NCBI GenBank assembly: GCA_030867875.1
Contig: JAOWCC010000553.1
Span: 459,001 to 523,000 of the forward strand
Origin: Actinernus sp. WN-2022
Lineage: Eukaryota; Cnidaria; Anthozoa; Actiniaria; Actinernidae
DNA: 64,000 nucleotides
Direction: 5' to 3'
Made by a program: the position numbers and the translations under genes
Notes under the pieces: model-generated
What the model was told of the DNA's origin: nothing
The model's input: only the letters and a program-made list of their open reading frames with translations
Databases searched by the model: none
Shown: in pieces, positions 53,544 to 63,956 of the stretch
Layout of the letters: each line of letters begins with the position of its first letter
How positions within the stretch are numbered: position 1 is the first letter of the stretch

Positions 53544-55433
53544 TTTGTGGTTGCCCCTGGGACAACCAGACACAAACAATAATTTTGAACCCTGTTTTGA
53601 GCAGTTTCAACATTTTAGAAAATGCATTTGCCTCTTCTGACTGTGTGCTTTGTATTGTGTGGAAGGAACACTCATCTACATGTAGGTCCTCCTCAAACCA
53701 CCCCTGCAATAGCAGCATTCTATTTTCATGATCCCCCTCAAACTCTTACATTTTTCTGGTGGCTCCCCCACCTGATAAAAGATAGGTCCATAATTGCATA
53801 CATACATGTAGGCAACCATTATATACAATGTACCCTATACATGTACATGCAAAAATCTGTGATCCGATTGATCTGTGGTCCAAATCAATCATATCCAATC
53901 CTGATTTGACATGCCTTGACATGCAATCATGACTCCGTGAATTTGGAACCGTGGTACAATTGGACTCAAAATATATATTAACAGTTTATTTTAAACTCAT
54001 TAAATCTAGCAAACCAAGATCTATTACTCTTATGCTTTCCATTCAATCTGTCCATTCATTAAGTTTCTTGAAGGAGTAATCACTTCAAAGCTGTATTTTA
54101 TTTACAGCAAACAAAGGAACAAATTACGTTTGTACAGGTGAAAATTCATTAACTTTATAAACTTGCTTACAGACTGGATATTTAAATCAAATAATAAAAT
54201 TGACTGGCAAAAACTGAGAGTAATTAGGAGGTGGAGCTGTCAAAAAAATAACCTTTTGCCAGCACGGTCAGTACAAAACTTACAAAAGAGTCAGCAGTCC
54301 CTACTTACAGACCCAGCCAACTACATGTACCATGTCTAGCCATCGTTAGCCATCCAGGCAACAACTTTAGAATACCCAGCTACTAAAACTTGGGAGTCGT
54401 AGCTTCTGGCTACATGTACATACATACAATTGTATAGTGTAGAGATGGCTACATGACTACAGTGTATGTGGCTGAGTTCTTCACTATGTGGCTACGTGCT
54501 TGACTACCTGACAACACAGAAATATAATGCTTCTTAAATATTTCTGTGAATCAATCCAAACCCTTACCCTACATTTTTTAAACCTAACCATCAACAACAG
54601 GTGCTCACTAATTTAGGGTTCTTTAGGACTTAATCACTAAACAACACAGAAATATAATCCTTCTTAACCGTGTTCCTGTGAACTGATCCCTTGTCAGGTA
54701 GGCACAGTGACTAAGTTATTATAAATTGAACCAGTTTGATTTTGTAAATGATCAATGCATCATACAGCATGGTTCTTGCTAGCAATAACTTTGAAAGATA
54801 TCTGAAGTGACTCATTTCTAAATATTGAATAAATTCTGATTTTAAAATACCTGTTATTTCCAACCACAAATGCTGTAATGTAGCCAACAAACAGAAAAGT
54901 CGCCTTCGGAACTCGTTGATGCGGCTGCGTTCTTTACAAATTCCCTAAGAGCAGGACAATATAACTCTGAATATTGAAAGGCATGGACGAATGAGTCTTT
55001 GATGCAACTACATCCATGTACTCTTGTGTTGTCTTCCAAGCCTTTGAAGTTTACAGGATGACATTTTAAAGGCGATGCACAAATGATAAAGACTCACATG
55101 GTAGAGAATCTTGCTGTAAAACTGCCAGATTCTTGAATAATAATCTAAACCGTTACAATATACCTTCAGCTAGTCTCTTTGTGTGCACGCTTGTGTACCT
55201 AGACCATTGTGTAATTTGGCCATACTCACACTTGGATTGAGCAAGGAACTTGTGTGAGGCTTGTGTTTACAAGCCAAGTAGCCATGTAGCCACCTCTACA
55301 CCATATAATTGCAGGTATGTACATTTTGTAGCTACAATGTAGTAGCTAGTATGACTCCAAACTTTTAGTGGCCGAGTATTCTAAAGTTCTACCCCATCCA
55401 GAACCATGTTTAGCCATTCTAAAAAATGAGGAA
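53544..55433. other. Non-coding, with frequent TACATGTA
   Basis: No recognisable gene. 54535-54545 and 54645-54655 share ACACAGAAATATAAT, part of a short direct repeat. A minus-strand ORF at 54854-55039 is unrecognised. Confidence 0.4.
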
Positions 55434-55439
55434 TAGAAG

Positions 55440-55904
55440 CCCGGCATTTCCAATCGATGAAGTCGATGATCGGAAATGCAATTGATAAATCGAATACCAA
55501 TACCAATCAATAAAATTAGCTACATGTAATTGATATCGATTGGTATTGGGCAATTGATGACCAATCGATAGTCACAAAAAAAATTGTTCATTGATTGATA
55601 TTGATTGGAAATCAAGGTATATGGTTACGTAACATTGACAAGACACTGACAGTTGATCGCTTGTTCCGTTCCTATCACAGAAAGCGTGCCACGTTTAGAA
55701 TCGGGTTTAGAATTATGTCAGAGCAGGAAAACAAAGTTCTCATAAAATAAGAAGATAGCCTAATAAGCTGTATTGTGATCATCAATGGCAATCGATAAGG
55801 TCACGAATTTTTGCTTCATCGATTGGTCATCGATTATCAAGATCAATCGATTCATTAATATTGATTTTAATCGATCATCGACTTCATCGATTGGTAACGC
55901 TGGG
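55440..55904. mobile_element. 465-bp element with 33-bp inverted ends and 6-bp duplication
   Basis: The ends (CCCGGCATTTCCAATCGATG at left, inverse of CATCGATTGGTAACGCTGGG at right) are inverted over about 33 bp with three mismatches. TAGAAG flanks both sides (55434-55439, 55905-55910). The interior is full of ATCGATTGG/CAATCGAT motifs. No ORF. The end style is hAT-like (C-x-G-x-x-T-x-C-C), but the 6-bp duplication is shorter than the usual 8. Confidence 0.85.
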
Positions 55905-55910
55905 TAGAAG

Positions 55911-56559
55911 GGACTTCGTAGCAGTCTAATGAGTGGACTTTAGATTATAGGCTATACTTTAGGTCAGTTGTTTTCATCAGCTGAATACTGAAAACATTCA
56001 TGGGCATTCTTGGCCTCTTTTTCAATGCAGCAGTTCGCACTACACGAGCAAAAGAACAATCTGGAAATTCTGAGAACGAGTGAAGTCAAGTTTACAACAC
56101 ATTCTTTTTATAACAGCACAGCCAGAACACGTACATATGTTCTTATCCGAACTGTGTCTCCCTAAATCTGTTCTCATTCGTGTACATGCAGAATTATTAA
56201 AGAAAGAAGATATTTTATATGTTTGTATATACATTTGTGACACTGTCAGTGTCAGAGATAAACGCGGGATAATTGTTGCAGCAAACACGCGGATTAAAAC
56301 CGGCCAATTTTGGTTCGAAAGCGTAACAAACATTCCCAAAACACGTAAAATACATGAAAATGCATAGTAGCTTACCTGCGAGTACCTTTAGGCTGTGTTT
56401 AGGAGGTCAGAAGAGGCGAAAAGGAAGTGCATTTCAAGAGAACATTCAAACAGCTTGGCTTGTTCGCTCGACTGTGATCATGTAACATGCGACTGAATAC
56501 CCTCATACACAGGGCCACGCGGTTAACCGGAGGCGGAAGCGATTAATGGTCCCCAACTA
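55911..56559. other. No recognised gene
   Basis: ORFs on opposite strands at 56040-56367 cover the same bases and neither has known motifs. One plus-strand version (56080-56367) has coding-like composition but no family can be named. Confidence 0.3.
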
Positions 56560-57017
56560 TATCTTATGTTTTTTTTTATTTAATAGAATAAAGTAAAATA
56601 TACAACAAACAAAACATAGAGACCAGGAGAACCAACACAGCGTTAGCCAATTACGTTGGTTTTTCGATCCAAGACCTAGGCTTCTCATAGCCTGCTAGTG
56701 GCTCTTATGGCCTTTTATGGGTGTTTTTTGCTAATTTGTTTTCGGATTGGGCTACCTGTGGCGCGCGTTTAAAATGGGGCGAGGAGACCGCGCGTCACAG
56801 GTAGCCCAATCCAAAACAAATTAGCAAAAAAAAAACATAACAGCTCACAAGCCGCTTGCAGGCTAGGTTCTCGATGTCAAACACAGAAGTGTCAAATACA
56901 GAAGTGATGGCAGACACGTAATATTTAAATAGTAATGATCTAAACTTTAGTAAAGAGATATCTGATTTACGCAGTTCGTGTGGAAGTGTGTTCCAAGTTC
57001 GGGAAGCTCTTATAAAA
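56560..57017 (-). pseudogene. LINE 3' end (ORF2 C-terminus and 3' UTR)
   Basis: The minus strand reads SFIRASRTWNTLPHELRKSD then ISLLKFRSLLFKYYVSAITS, the typical last segment of L2/CR1-like ORF2 proteins (R-x-W-N-x-L-P..F+). Further on, a 3' UTR ends near an A-rich tail at 56565-56580. The 5' part is cut by family H copy C at 57018, and a palindromic element lies inside the 3' UTR at 56722-56837. Confidence 0.65.
56722..56837. mobile_element. Palindromic MITE in LINE 3' UTR
   Basis: The arms TTTTTTGCTAATTTGTTTTC, GGATTGGGCTACCTGTG at 56723-56766 are mirrored at 56791-56837; the loop is GC-rich. No coding content. Confidence 0.8.
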
Positions 57018-58795
57018 CAAGAGGCTGGGTGCAGCCTTAACTCGGGCTGTATACACATCTGTTTTTAAAATTTTGTTGATACATTCTTTACATCCCAGAC
57101 ATTCCATTCTAGGGTGTGGTTACTAGGGAGGGGTGGTATATGTAATTTAATATTTCTGTTTTTCTCGTATGTAAATTAAAGAAGTTGATTTAACTGTAAA
57201 CACTACTTATTCATGTAACACATATTTACAATTTAGTCTGCTGTTTTGTTGCTCTCCCGGCCTGTGCAATCGATGAAAATCGATCAATCGATGACAATTG
57301 ATAAAGGCCACAAAATACTAATAGATGATTGTCTCAATGTTTATATTTCTCCCATATTATAAGTTGTATCCTATATATCCTGTAATGGAGCTATCACTAT
57401 ATTTCACTACTGTTCTTTCTACAGTCTACCCTGCGGCTCTTTATCGCGCTCACTAATCTCCGCCTCGCGGCTCTTTCTCCACGGCTGTTCTCTCTAGAAA
57501 ACCTCTGGAACCAGGGTATCTACAGTCATGTTAATTGTATTCGTGGACAATTCGGTTGGCTCTGTGTAACTTGATCTGCTGTTCTTGCTATACATGATGA
57601 GTCCATTCCGAAATTAGTTGCAAAATATTGTTATGATATATTATCTGTCATACCATATCATTGTAATACCTCTTAGTATCACGATTCACTGTTCACTTTG
57701 TTTACTTTTGAGACGCCAATATAACATGGTATGCGTCTTAGAATACCAGCCTCTGATTGGCTCTTGCGCGAGTCCTTGCAGTTACATGGGTTCCAGGTCA
57801 AGGTCAAAAGTCGTTTGTTCAACAGCAAGATTTCTACAATTTCACCTTCAAAACACTGTAAATTACAAGATAAGCATCATTCAATCCTAAAGGTAAGGTT
57901 GGCATTGTAGTTTCCGTCAGAAATCTAACACTCTTATTCGCTAAAAGTACAATTTTCATAATTTTTGAAGAGACTTCAAAACACGTCGCGAAAGTTTTCG
58001 CCACTCAAGCCGTGAAACCGTTGCCATAGATATACTAGGCGCCTTTTGAGAATTGAAATTACGATCAGAATAAGTTTGGTGCTTCATTCTCTTCTTTCTT
58101 TTAACAATTCCCGACTTAACTGTTGAATCGCGATACAAAACTAATTGAGATTTTGAGACGCGATACCGAATTATATTGCCGGCGTTGGAAGAAAATATAT
58201 TCTTCCGAATATATTTTCTCCCAACTGGCCGGCAATATAATTCGGTATCGCGTCTCAAAATCTCAATTAGTTTATAATATTTCATAGTCTTATACTACTA
58301 TTATTATATTATTGTATTCTATCAGTTATAGTATAAGTCCATATTGGTATTTGTTGGATTAAAGATTATTAACTGAAATGCCTGATGGTTATCTCTAATT
58401 AAAAGCTTTACCCTCATTCCCAAAACTTCAGTCTGCTCATTATATTACAGTACTATAAAGGAACTGTTGGAAGCCTTTCTCGAACCAAAACCTCGCCCGT
58501 GAGTGGATTCTTGTTTAACAACTCTAACGAAAGTACCAATAATCTAGTGGCTGATAGGGAATTGTACTGTCACCGAAGCCCTCCGCACGATTAAAGTAAA
58601 AATCTTGAATTAAATATATCCGCAGTCTGTGGCTTCCGGTTGACATGACATTATGCGGCGCCAGACGGCTCGGTGTTCAAGTATGTGCACTTGAACAGTG
58701 TGAGCTGATTGGTTAACGGGACCGGAAGTAGACAATTTTCCTGTATTAAACAAAAAAAAACACGGCCTGTAGATTTAGACCCGGGTAGCCCGAGT
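57018..58795 (+). mobile_element. Family H, copy C (1.8 kb, subfamily II)
   Basis: The left end ACAAGAGGCTGGGTGCAGCC with TTAACTCGGGC is nearly identical to copy B; the right end is GTAGCCCGAGTAAT. It interrupts a LINE coding remnant at its left boundary. Internal blocks match copies A (57120-57395) and B (58380-58650). It contains the perfect cruciform at 58137-58273 and a cluster of CAATCGATGAAAATCGAT at 57265-57305. Confidence 0.6.
58137..58273. mobile_element. Nested near-perfect palindrome (MITE) in copy C
   Basis: AACTAATTGAGATTTTGAGA through GAATTATATTGCCGGC (58137-58182) is exactly mirrored at 58229-58273, and the inner GTTGG, GAAAATATATTC is mirrored again. Almost the whole 137 bp folds into one hairpin. 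Confidence 0.85.
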
Positions 58796-59767
58796 AATAA
58801 CTATTTTGGTGACATAGGGTAGTTATCCATCGAACGTAGAGATGCTTAGATTCACCCTGTTTACAAGCTTTGCCTTATACAAGAAGATGAGGTCAAGATA
58901 TTCATAACAGTAACATAAATAAAAGCTTTAGAAATGAGAGATAGCTGTAAGAGTTGGCGTATTTACATCTTGGGTGATTCTTTTTCCAATTAAAGGGGCT
59001 GTGTCACGGAAATAGGCTTTGCGTTCCGGGCCGGAATCGAAACAGCAATTTCCACCGTTTTTGATATGAACTACCGAACCTCTCGGCCATGTGGGATGCT
59101 TAAAATCAAAACAAATATGCATAAATGACCAACAAACAATTTATATAAACAGTCTCCAGGGAATATATTGAAAATCCTTTCAATCAAGCATTGAAGGAGA
59201 GAAGTTTAACTGTTTGTATCCAATTAACAACCACCAACCGAGCGATTACTCGATACATGCGCAGTACCATGACATAGCCCTTTCAGTAAGAATAGTATGT
59301 TTCCTAGATGTTTTTTTCCACGAATATATGCTTTTCTTTGTTCGAAAAAAAGATAACGGCGGAAATAATAGCCTTTGCCGTTCAGTCATGCGTTCAGTGT
59401 TCGCACCCTAGCAAAAAAATGAAACTTGGTTCTATAAATAGCCCAAGGTGTAAATACGCCAACTCAAATATATAGTATGTGGGATGGACGCTAGCTACGC
59501 TCCTGACAATACTAACAAATTGTCACTACACAAGTTTGTACTAAATTAATAAAAACTCTAAGGCACGTTTCAAACGCCGTGCTACTCTCGTGTCAAACTA
59601 AATTAAACTGTACACGGCAGTGGCACGACTTGAGCCTGATTGACAGGACAAGCATTCGGCACGGCACTCCTAAATTCGGGCCCGCCGGCCGATAAGTTTG
59701 GGACCGCCTCTTGATTTTTGCAGTGTAAATGAAAAATGCCGCGCCCTATAAAATTATTGGCACTCGT
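58796..59767. other. No recognisable gene
   Basis: Non-coding. The stretch 59690-59767 contains GCCGCGCCC and GGCACTCGTGCTTTTTGGC, related to the edges of the following minisatellite (compare 62325-62345). Confidence 0.45.
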
Positions 59768-59916
59768 GCTTTTTGGCTTGTAAATCAAGAGTGCCGGTAC
59801 CATACTTTTCTTTTTGGCTTGTAAATCAAGAGTGCCGGTACCATACTTATCGTACATCAAGAGTGCCGTTACCATACTTATCGTACATCAAGAGTGCCGT
59901 TACCATACTTATCGTA
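59768..59916 (+). repeat. Minisatellite M31, left block
   Basis: Two 44-bp units (GCTTTTTGGCTTGTAAATCA, AGAGTGCCGGTACCATACTT) followed by 31-bp units ATCAAGAGTGCCGTTACC, ATACTTATCGTAC. It is continuous in type with the array at 61880-62312; a LINE has inserted after ATCGTACATC. Confidence 0.85.
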
Positions 59917-61062
59917 CATCGTAAACAGTTTGTCCAAATTGATGGCATACGGTCAGCATCTAAGGATCTACAGTGTGGTGTACCACAAGGGTCAGTCCTG
60001 GGACCTATTCTCTATTTACTGTACACTTCCCCACTTGGTGACATTATCCGAAGTCACGGTCTATTGTTCCATCTCTACGCCGATGATTGCCAGGTATATG
60101 TGTCATTCAAGCCCACACCAGAAGAAACCGCAGCTGCAGTCTCCAAAATCGAGGCCTGTGCTCGAGACATTGATGCTTGGATGCTATGTAACAAATTAAA
60201 GCTGAATAGAGGAAAAACGGAACTCCTTGTGCTAAGTGTTCAACATCGCCCGCGCCCGCAAATACAAGTTGTTAATGTCGCTGATGCAATCATATCTCCA
60301 TCAACTTCAGCCAGGAATATAGGAGTAATATTCGACCAATCCATGAATTTAGAGCAACAAGTTCAAAATGTGTGTAAAATAGCTTTTTATCATATCCGCA
60401 ATATAGCTAAGATTAGGAACTGCCTTTCCCAGAAGGATACCGAGACACTAGTGCATGCTTTTATATCTTCTAAACTGGACAACTGTAATTCATTGCTTAC
60501 AGGACTTCCTACTTATCTGATAGATAAACTACAGAGAGTGCAAAATGCTGCAGCGCGCCTGGTCACACGCACCCGAAAGTTTGATAGGATAACGCCAATT
60601 TTGAAGCAACTTCACTAGCTACCAGTTAAAGAACGAATCTCCTATAAAATACTTCTGCTGACCTACAAGGCTCTTAACGGCATGGCACCTCATTATATTT
60701 CTGACCTCCTCGATAAATATGTACCTGTAAGAACTCTTCGCTCCTCGAATAAGCATCTTCTTAAAGTACCATGCTACCGCCTAAAGACGTATGGAAGCCG
60801 CGCGTTTCAAATTACAGCTCCTACTCTTTGGAACTCGCTTCCTATGGGGGAAAAGCGGTCATGCTCACTTTCACATTTTAAGTCTAATGTAAAAACATTT
60901 CTTTTTAAGCAAGCGTTTGTATGAACTTTAGTTATTTTTATTATTTATTTAATGTTATTTTTATTTTATTTTATTATTTCTATTTTATATTGAATGTGAA
61001 GCGCTTTGAACTATAGGAATATAGCGCTATATAAATCTACATATTATTATTATTATTATCAA
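59917..61062 (+). mobile_element. 5'-truncated LINE inserted in minisatellite M31
   Basis: It starts in the middle of RT and ends with an ATAGCGCTATATAAAT segment and a (ATT)n tail at 61040-61060, after which the minisatellite phrase CAAGAGTGCCGGTAC resumes. This is the standard form of a target-primed, 5'-truncated insertion with an L2/RTE-like microsatellite tail. Confidence 0.88.
59929..60924 (+). pseudogene. LINE reverse transcriptase C-terminal half, one nonsense codon
   Basis: A continuous frame of about 332 codons. CGVPQGSVLGPILYLLYTSP is RT motif B. FHLYADDCQVYVSF holds the catalytic YADD box. Then NKLKLNRGKTELLVL, ARNIGVIFDQSMNLEQQV and KLDNCNSLLTGLP, with LQRVQNAAARLVTRTRKFDR in the thumb. 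After TAG at 60616-60618 the same frame continues LPVKERISYKILLLTYKALN and ends FKSNVKTFLFKQAFV. The stop occupies the position of the Trp in the common H-W-L-P-V motif, so a single G-to-A change explains it. The copy lacks endonuclease and RT fingers but is the best-preserved RT of the window and therefore young. Confidence 0.92.
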
Positions 61063-61067
61063 GAGTG

Positions 61068-61780
61068 CCGGTACGCATGGCGTTTGTATATGGTAATTTC
61101 ATCTGGCATTCTTATATGGTAATCTTATATGGCAAATTCATCTGGTAATTTTATCTGGCATTCTTATATGGTAATTCATCTGGTAATTTCATCTGGCATT
61201 CTTATATGATAATCTTATATGGCAAATTCATCTGGTAATTTCATCTGGCATTCTTATATGGTATCCAATTCTTATATGGCAAATTCATCTGGTAATTTTA
61301 TCTGGCATTCTTATATGGCAAATTCATCTGGTAATTTCATCTGGCATTCTTATATGGTAATCTTATATGGCAAATTTTCATCTGGTAATTTCATCTGGCA
61401 TTCTTATATGGTAATTTCATCTGGCATTCTTATATGGCAAATTCATCTGGTAATTTCATCTGGCATTCTTATATGGTAATTTCATCTGGCATTCTTATAT
61501 GGCAAATTCATCTGGTAATTTCATCTGGCATTCTTATATGGCATTCTTATATGGTAATCTTATATGGAGAGGTAATAGGTAAAATAAGTGCGAATAAGTG
61601 GTAATGTATTTTGAATGGTTTCTACTACCATAATTATATGGCAAATTCATCTGGTATTTTATATGGCATTCTTATATGGCAAATTCATCTGGCATTCTTA
61701 TATGGTAATGCTTATATGGCATCCAATTCATCTGGTAATTTCATCTGGCATTGCCTTTTATCTGGCATGTTATACGAACC
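61068..61780 (+). repeat. Minisatellite of TCATCTGG / TTATATGG units
   Basis: Alternating GGTAATTTCATCTGGCATTC and TTATATGGCAAATTCATCTGG modules (about 18-39 bp, higher-order) fill 61089-61575 and resume at 61635-61765, split by about 60 bases of unique sequence. ORFs here only reflect the repeats. Confidence 0.85.
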
Positions 61781-61879
61781 TCCGTGAGCTAAGGTTGGCA
61801 TGAATACCAGATACAAAAGCACTTTATTATGTGGTATTTTACCAAGTGGCCCTATACCTCAAGTGATCCACTTATCGTA

Positions 61880-62312
61880 CATCAAGAGTGCCGTTACCAT
61901 ACTTATCGTACATCAAGAGTGCCGGTACCATACTTATCGTACATCAAGAGTGCCGTTACCATACTTATCGTACATCAAGAGTGCCGGTACCATACTTATC
62001 GTACATCAAGAGTGCCGTTACCATACTTATCGTACATCAAGAGTGCCGTTACCATACTTATCGTACATCAAGAGTGCCGGTACCATACTTATCGTACATC
62101 AAGAGTGCCGTTACCATACTTATCGTACATCAAGAGTGCCGGTACCATACTTATCGTACATCAAGAGTGCCGATACCATACTTATCGTACATCAAGAGTG
62201 CCGGTCCCATACTTATCGTACATCAAGAGTGCCGATACCATACTTATCGTACATCAAGAGTGCCGGTACCATACTTATCGTACATCAAGAGTGCCGATAC
62301 CATACTTATCGG
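61880..62312 (+). repeat. Minisatellite M31, main array (14 units)
   Basis: Fourteen 31-bp units of ATCAAGAGTGCCGNTACC, ATACTTATCGTAC. A variable base after GCCG follows the order T,G,T,G,T,T,G,T,G,A,G,A,G,A; unit 11 also reads TCCC in place of TACC. Because 31 is not a multiple of three, all three plus frames read through in a cycling pattern, producing ORFs up to 176 codons with no biological support. Confidence 0.92.
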
Positions 62313-62735
62313 CCCGATGACCAACATTGAAAGAGTGCCGCGCCCAAAATACTTGTCGTGTAAATCGGGCTTTCGTCGAATTTTAATTCGTCGGCTTTTT
62401 AAATAATGGGGAAAAATAAGTACAAATAAAACATTGTTGATTCTTATCATTTATTCAGTGTTAATTTTAGTGTGACCTGCATTTTATGGTTTACCGTAGT
62501 AAGGTCAACTGTGGTTCGTTGCTCCGACAATGGCGGCAAGAAGAGAGAAAAGTTAACTATAGTTAGCCGACCTGAAATGATGGGTTTAGTTAAAGAACAT
62601 GGCCCAACCGTGATGCTTAGCGGCATTGTGTTTTGTTTTGTTTATTTCCGCTTTGTGAAACTATCAAACTAAACAGGAAAACTACAAAGGAAACTTTACA
62701 AAAACAAATTATATTGGAAACAATAACACAAAACA
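62313..62735. other. Spacer between minisatellites
   Basis: A short plus ORF at 62472-62672 has no recognised content. GACAATGGCGGCAAGAAG near 62527 is YY1-like promoter-type sequence, but nothing further supports a gene. Confidence 0.3.
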
Positions 62736-63956
62736 ACAGGACTGTGACTATAACACAAAACAACAGGACTATAACTATAACACAAAACAACAGGACTGGA
62801 ACTATAACACAAAACAACAGGACTGGAACTATAACACAAAACAACAGGACTGGAACTATAACACAAAACAACAGGACTGTGACTATAACACAAAACAACA
62901 GGACTGGAACTATAACACAAAACAACAGGACTGGAACGATAACACAAAACAACAGGACTGGAACTATAACACAAAACAACAGGACTGGAACTATAACACA
63001 AAACAACAGGACTGGAACTATAACACAAAACAACAGGGCTGGAACGATAACACAAAACAACAGGACTGGAACTATAACACAAAACAACAGGACTGGAACT
63101 ATAACACAAAACAACAGGGCTGGAACGATAACACAAAACAACAGGACTATAACTATAACACAAAACAACAGGGCTGGAACGATAACACAAAACAACAGGA
63201 CTGGAACTATAACACAAAACAACAGGACTGGAACTATAACACAAAACAACAGGGCTGGAACGATAACACAAAACAACAGGACTGGAACGATAACACAAAA
63301 CAACAGGACTGGAACTATAACACAAAACAACAGGACTATAACTATAACACAAAACAACAGGACTGGAACTATAACACAAAACAACAGGACTGGAACGATA
63401 ACACAAAACAACAGGACTGGAACTATAACACAAAACAACAGGACTATAACTATAACACAAAACAACAGGACTGGAACTATAACACAAAACAACAGGACTG
63501 TGACTATAACACAAAACAACAGGACTGGAACTATAACACAAAACAACAGGACTGTGACTATAACACAAAACAACAGGACTATAACTATAACACAAAACAA
63601 CAGGACTGGAACTATAACACAAAACAACAGGACTGGAACGATAACACAAAACAACAGGACTGGAACTATAACACAAAACAACAGGACTATAACTATAACA
63701 CAAAACAACAGGACTGGAACTATAACACAAAACAACAGGACTGTGACTATAACACAAAACAACAGGACTGGAACTATAACACAAAACAACAGGACTGTGA
63801 CTATAACACAAAACAACAGGACTGGAACTATAACACAAAACAACAGGACTCTAACTATAACACAAAACAACAGGACTGTGACTATAACACAAAACAACAG
63901 GACTCTAACTATAACACAAAACAACAGGACTCTAACTATAACACAAAACAACACTG
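62736..63956. repeat. 27-bp minisatellite, about 45 units, open in several frames
   Basis: The unit is ACTATAACACAAAACAACAG, GACTGGA (27 bp, nine codons). Variants replace TGGAAC by TGTGAC, TATAAC or CTCTAAC-type codons, or TAT by GAT, or GAC by GGC. Since the unit length is divisible by three, frames stay open over the whole array: minus-strand ORFs of 445 codons (62617-63954, repeating VLLFCVIVP) and 380 codons (62696-63838, repeating SPVVLCYSS), and an ATG-less plus frame repeating YNTKQQDWN. None has flanking coding support. Confidence 0.9.

Noticed and set aside
61089..62312. CRISPR-like repeat arrays
   Set aside because: Units are contiguous with no unique spacers, there are no cas genes, and the context is eukaryotic.
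61800..62406. Three overlapping ORFs of 163-176 codons
   Set aside because: The same 31-bp minisatellite is read in three frames; each cycles through identical peptides, so it is not a gene.
62617..63954. 445- and 380-codon minus-strand ORFs as a membrane or repeat protein
   Set aside because: They are produced by a 27-bp minisatellite whose length is divisible by three. Several frames are open at once, there is no flanking coding sequence, and the starts lie inside the array.
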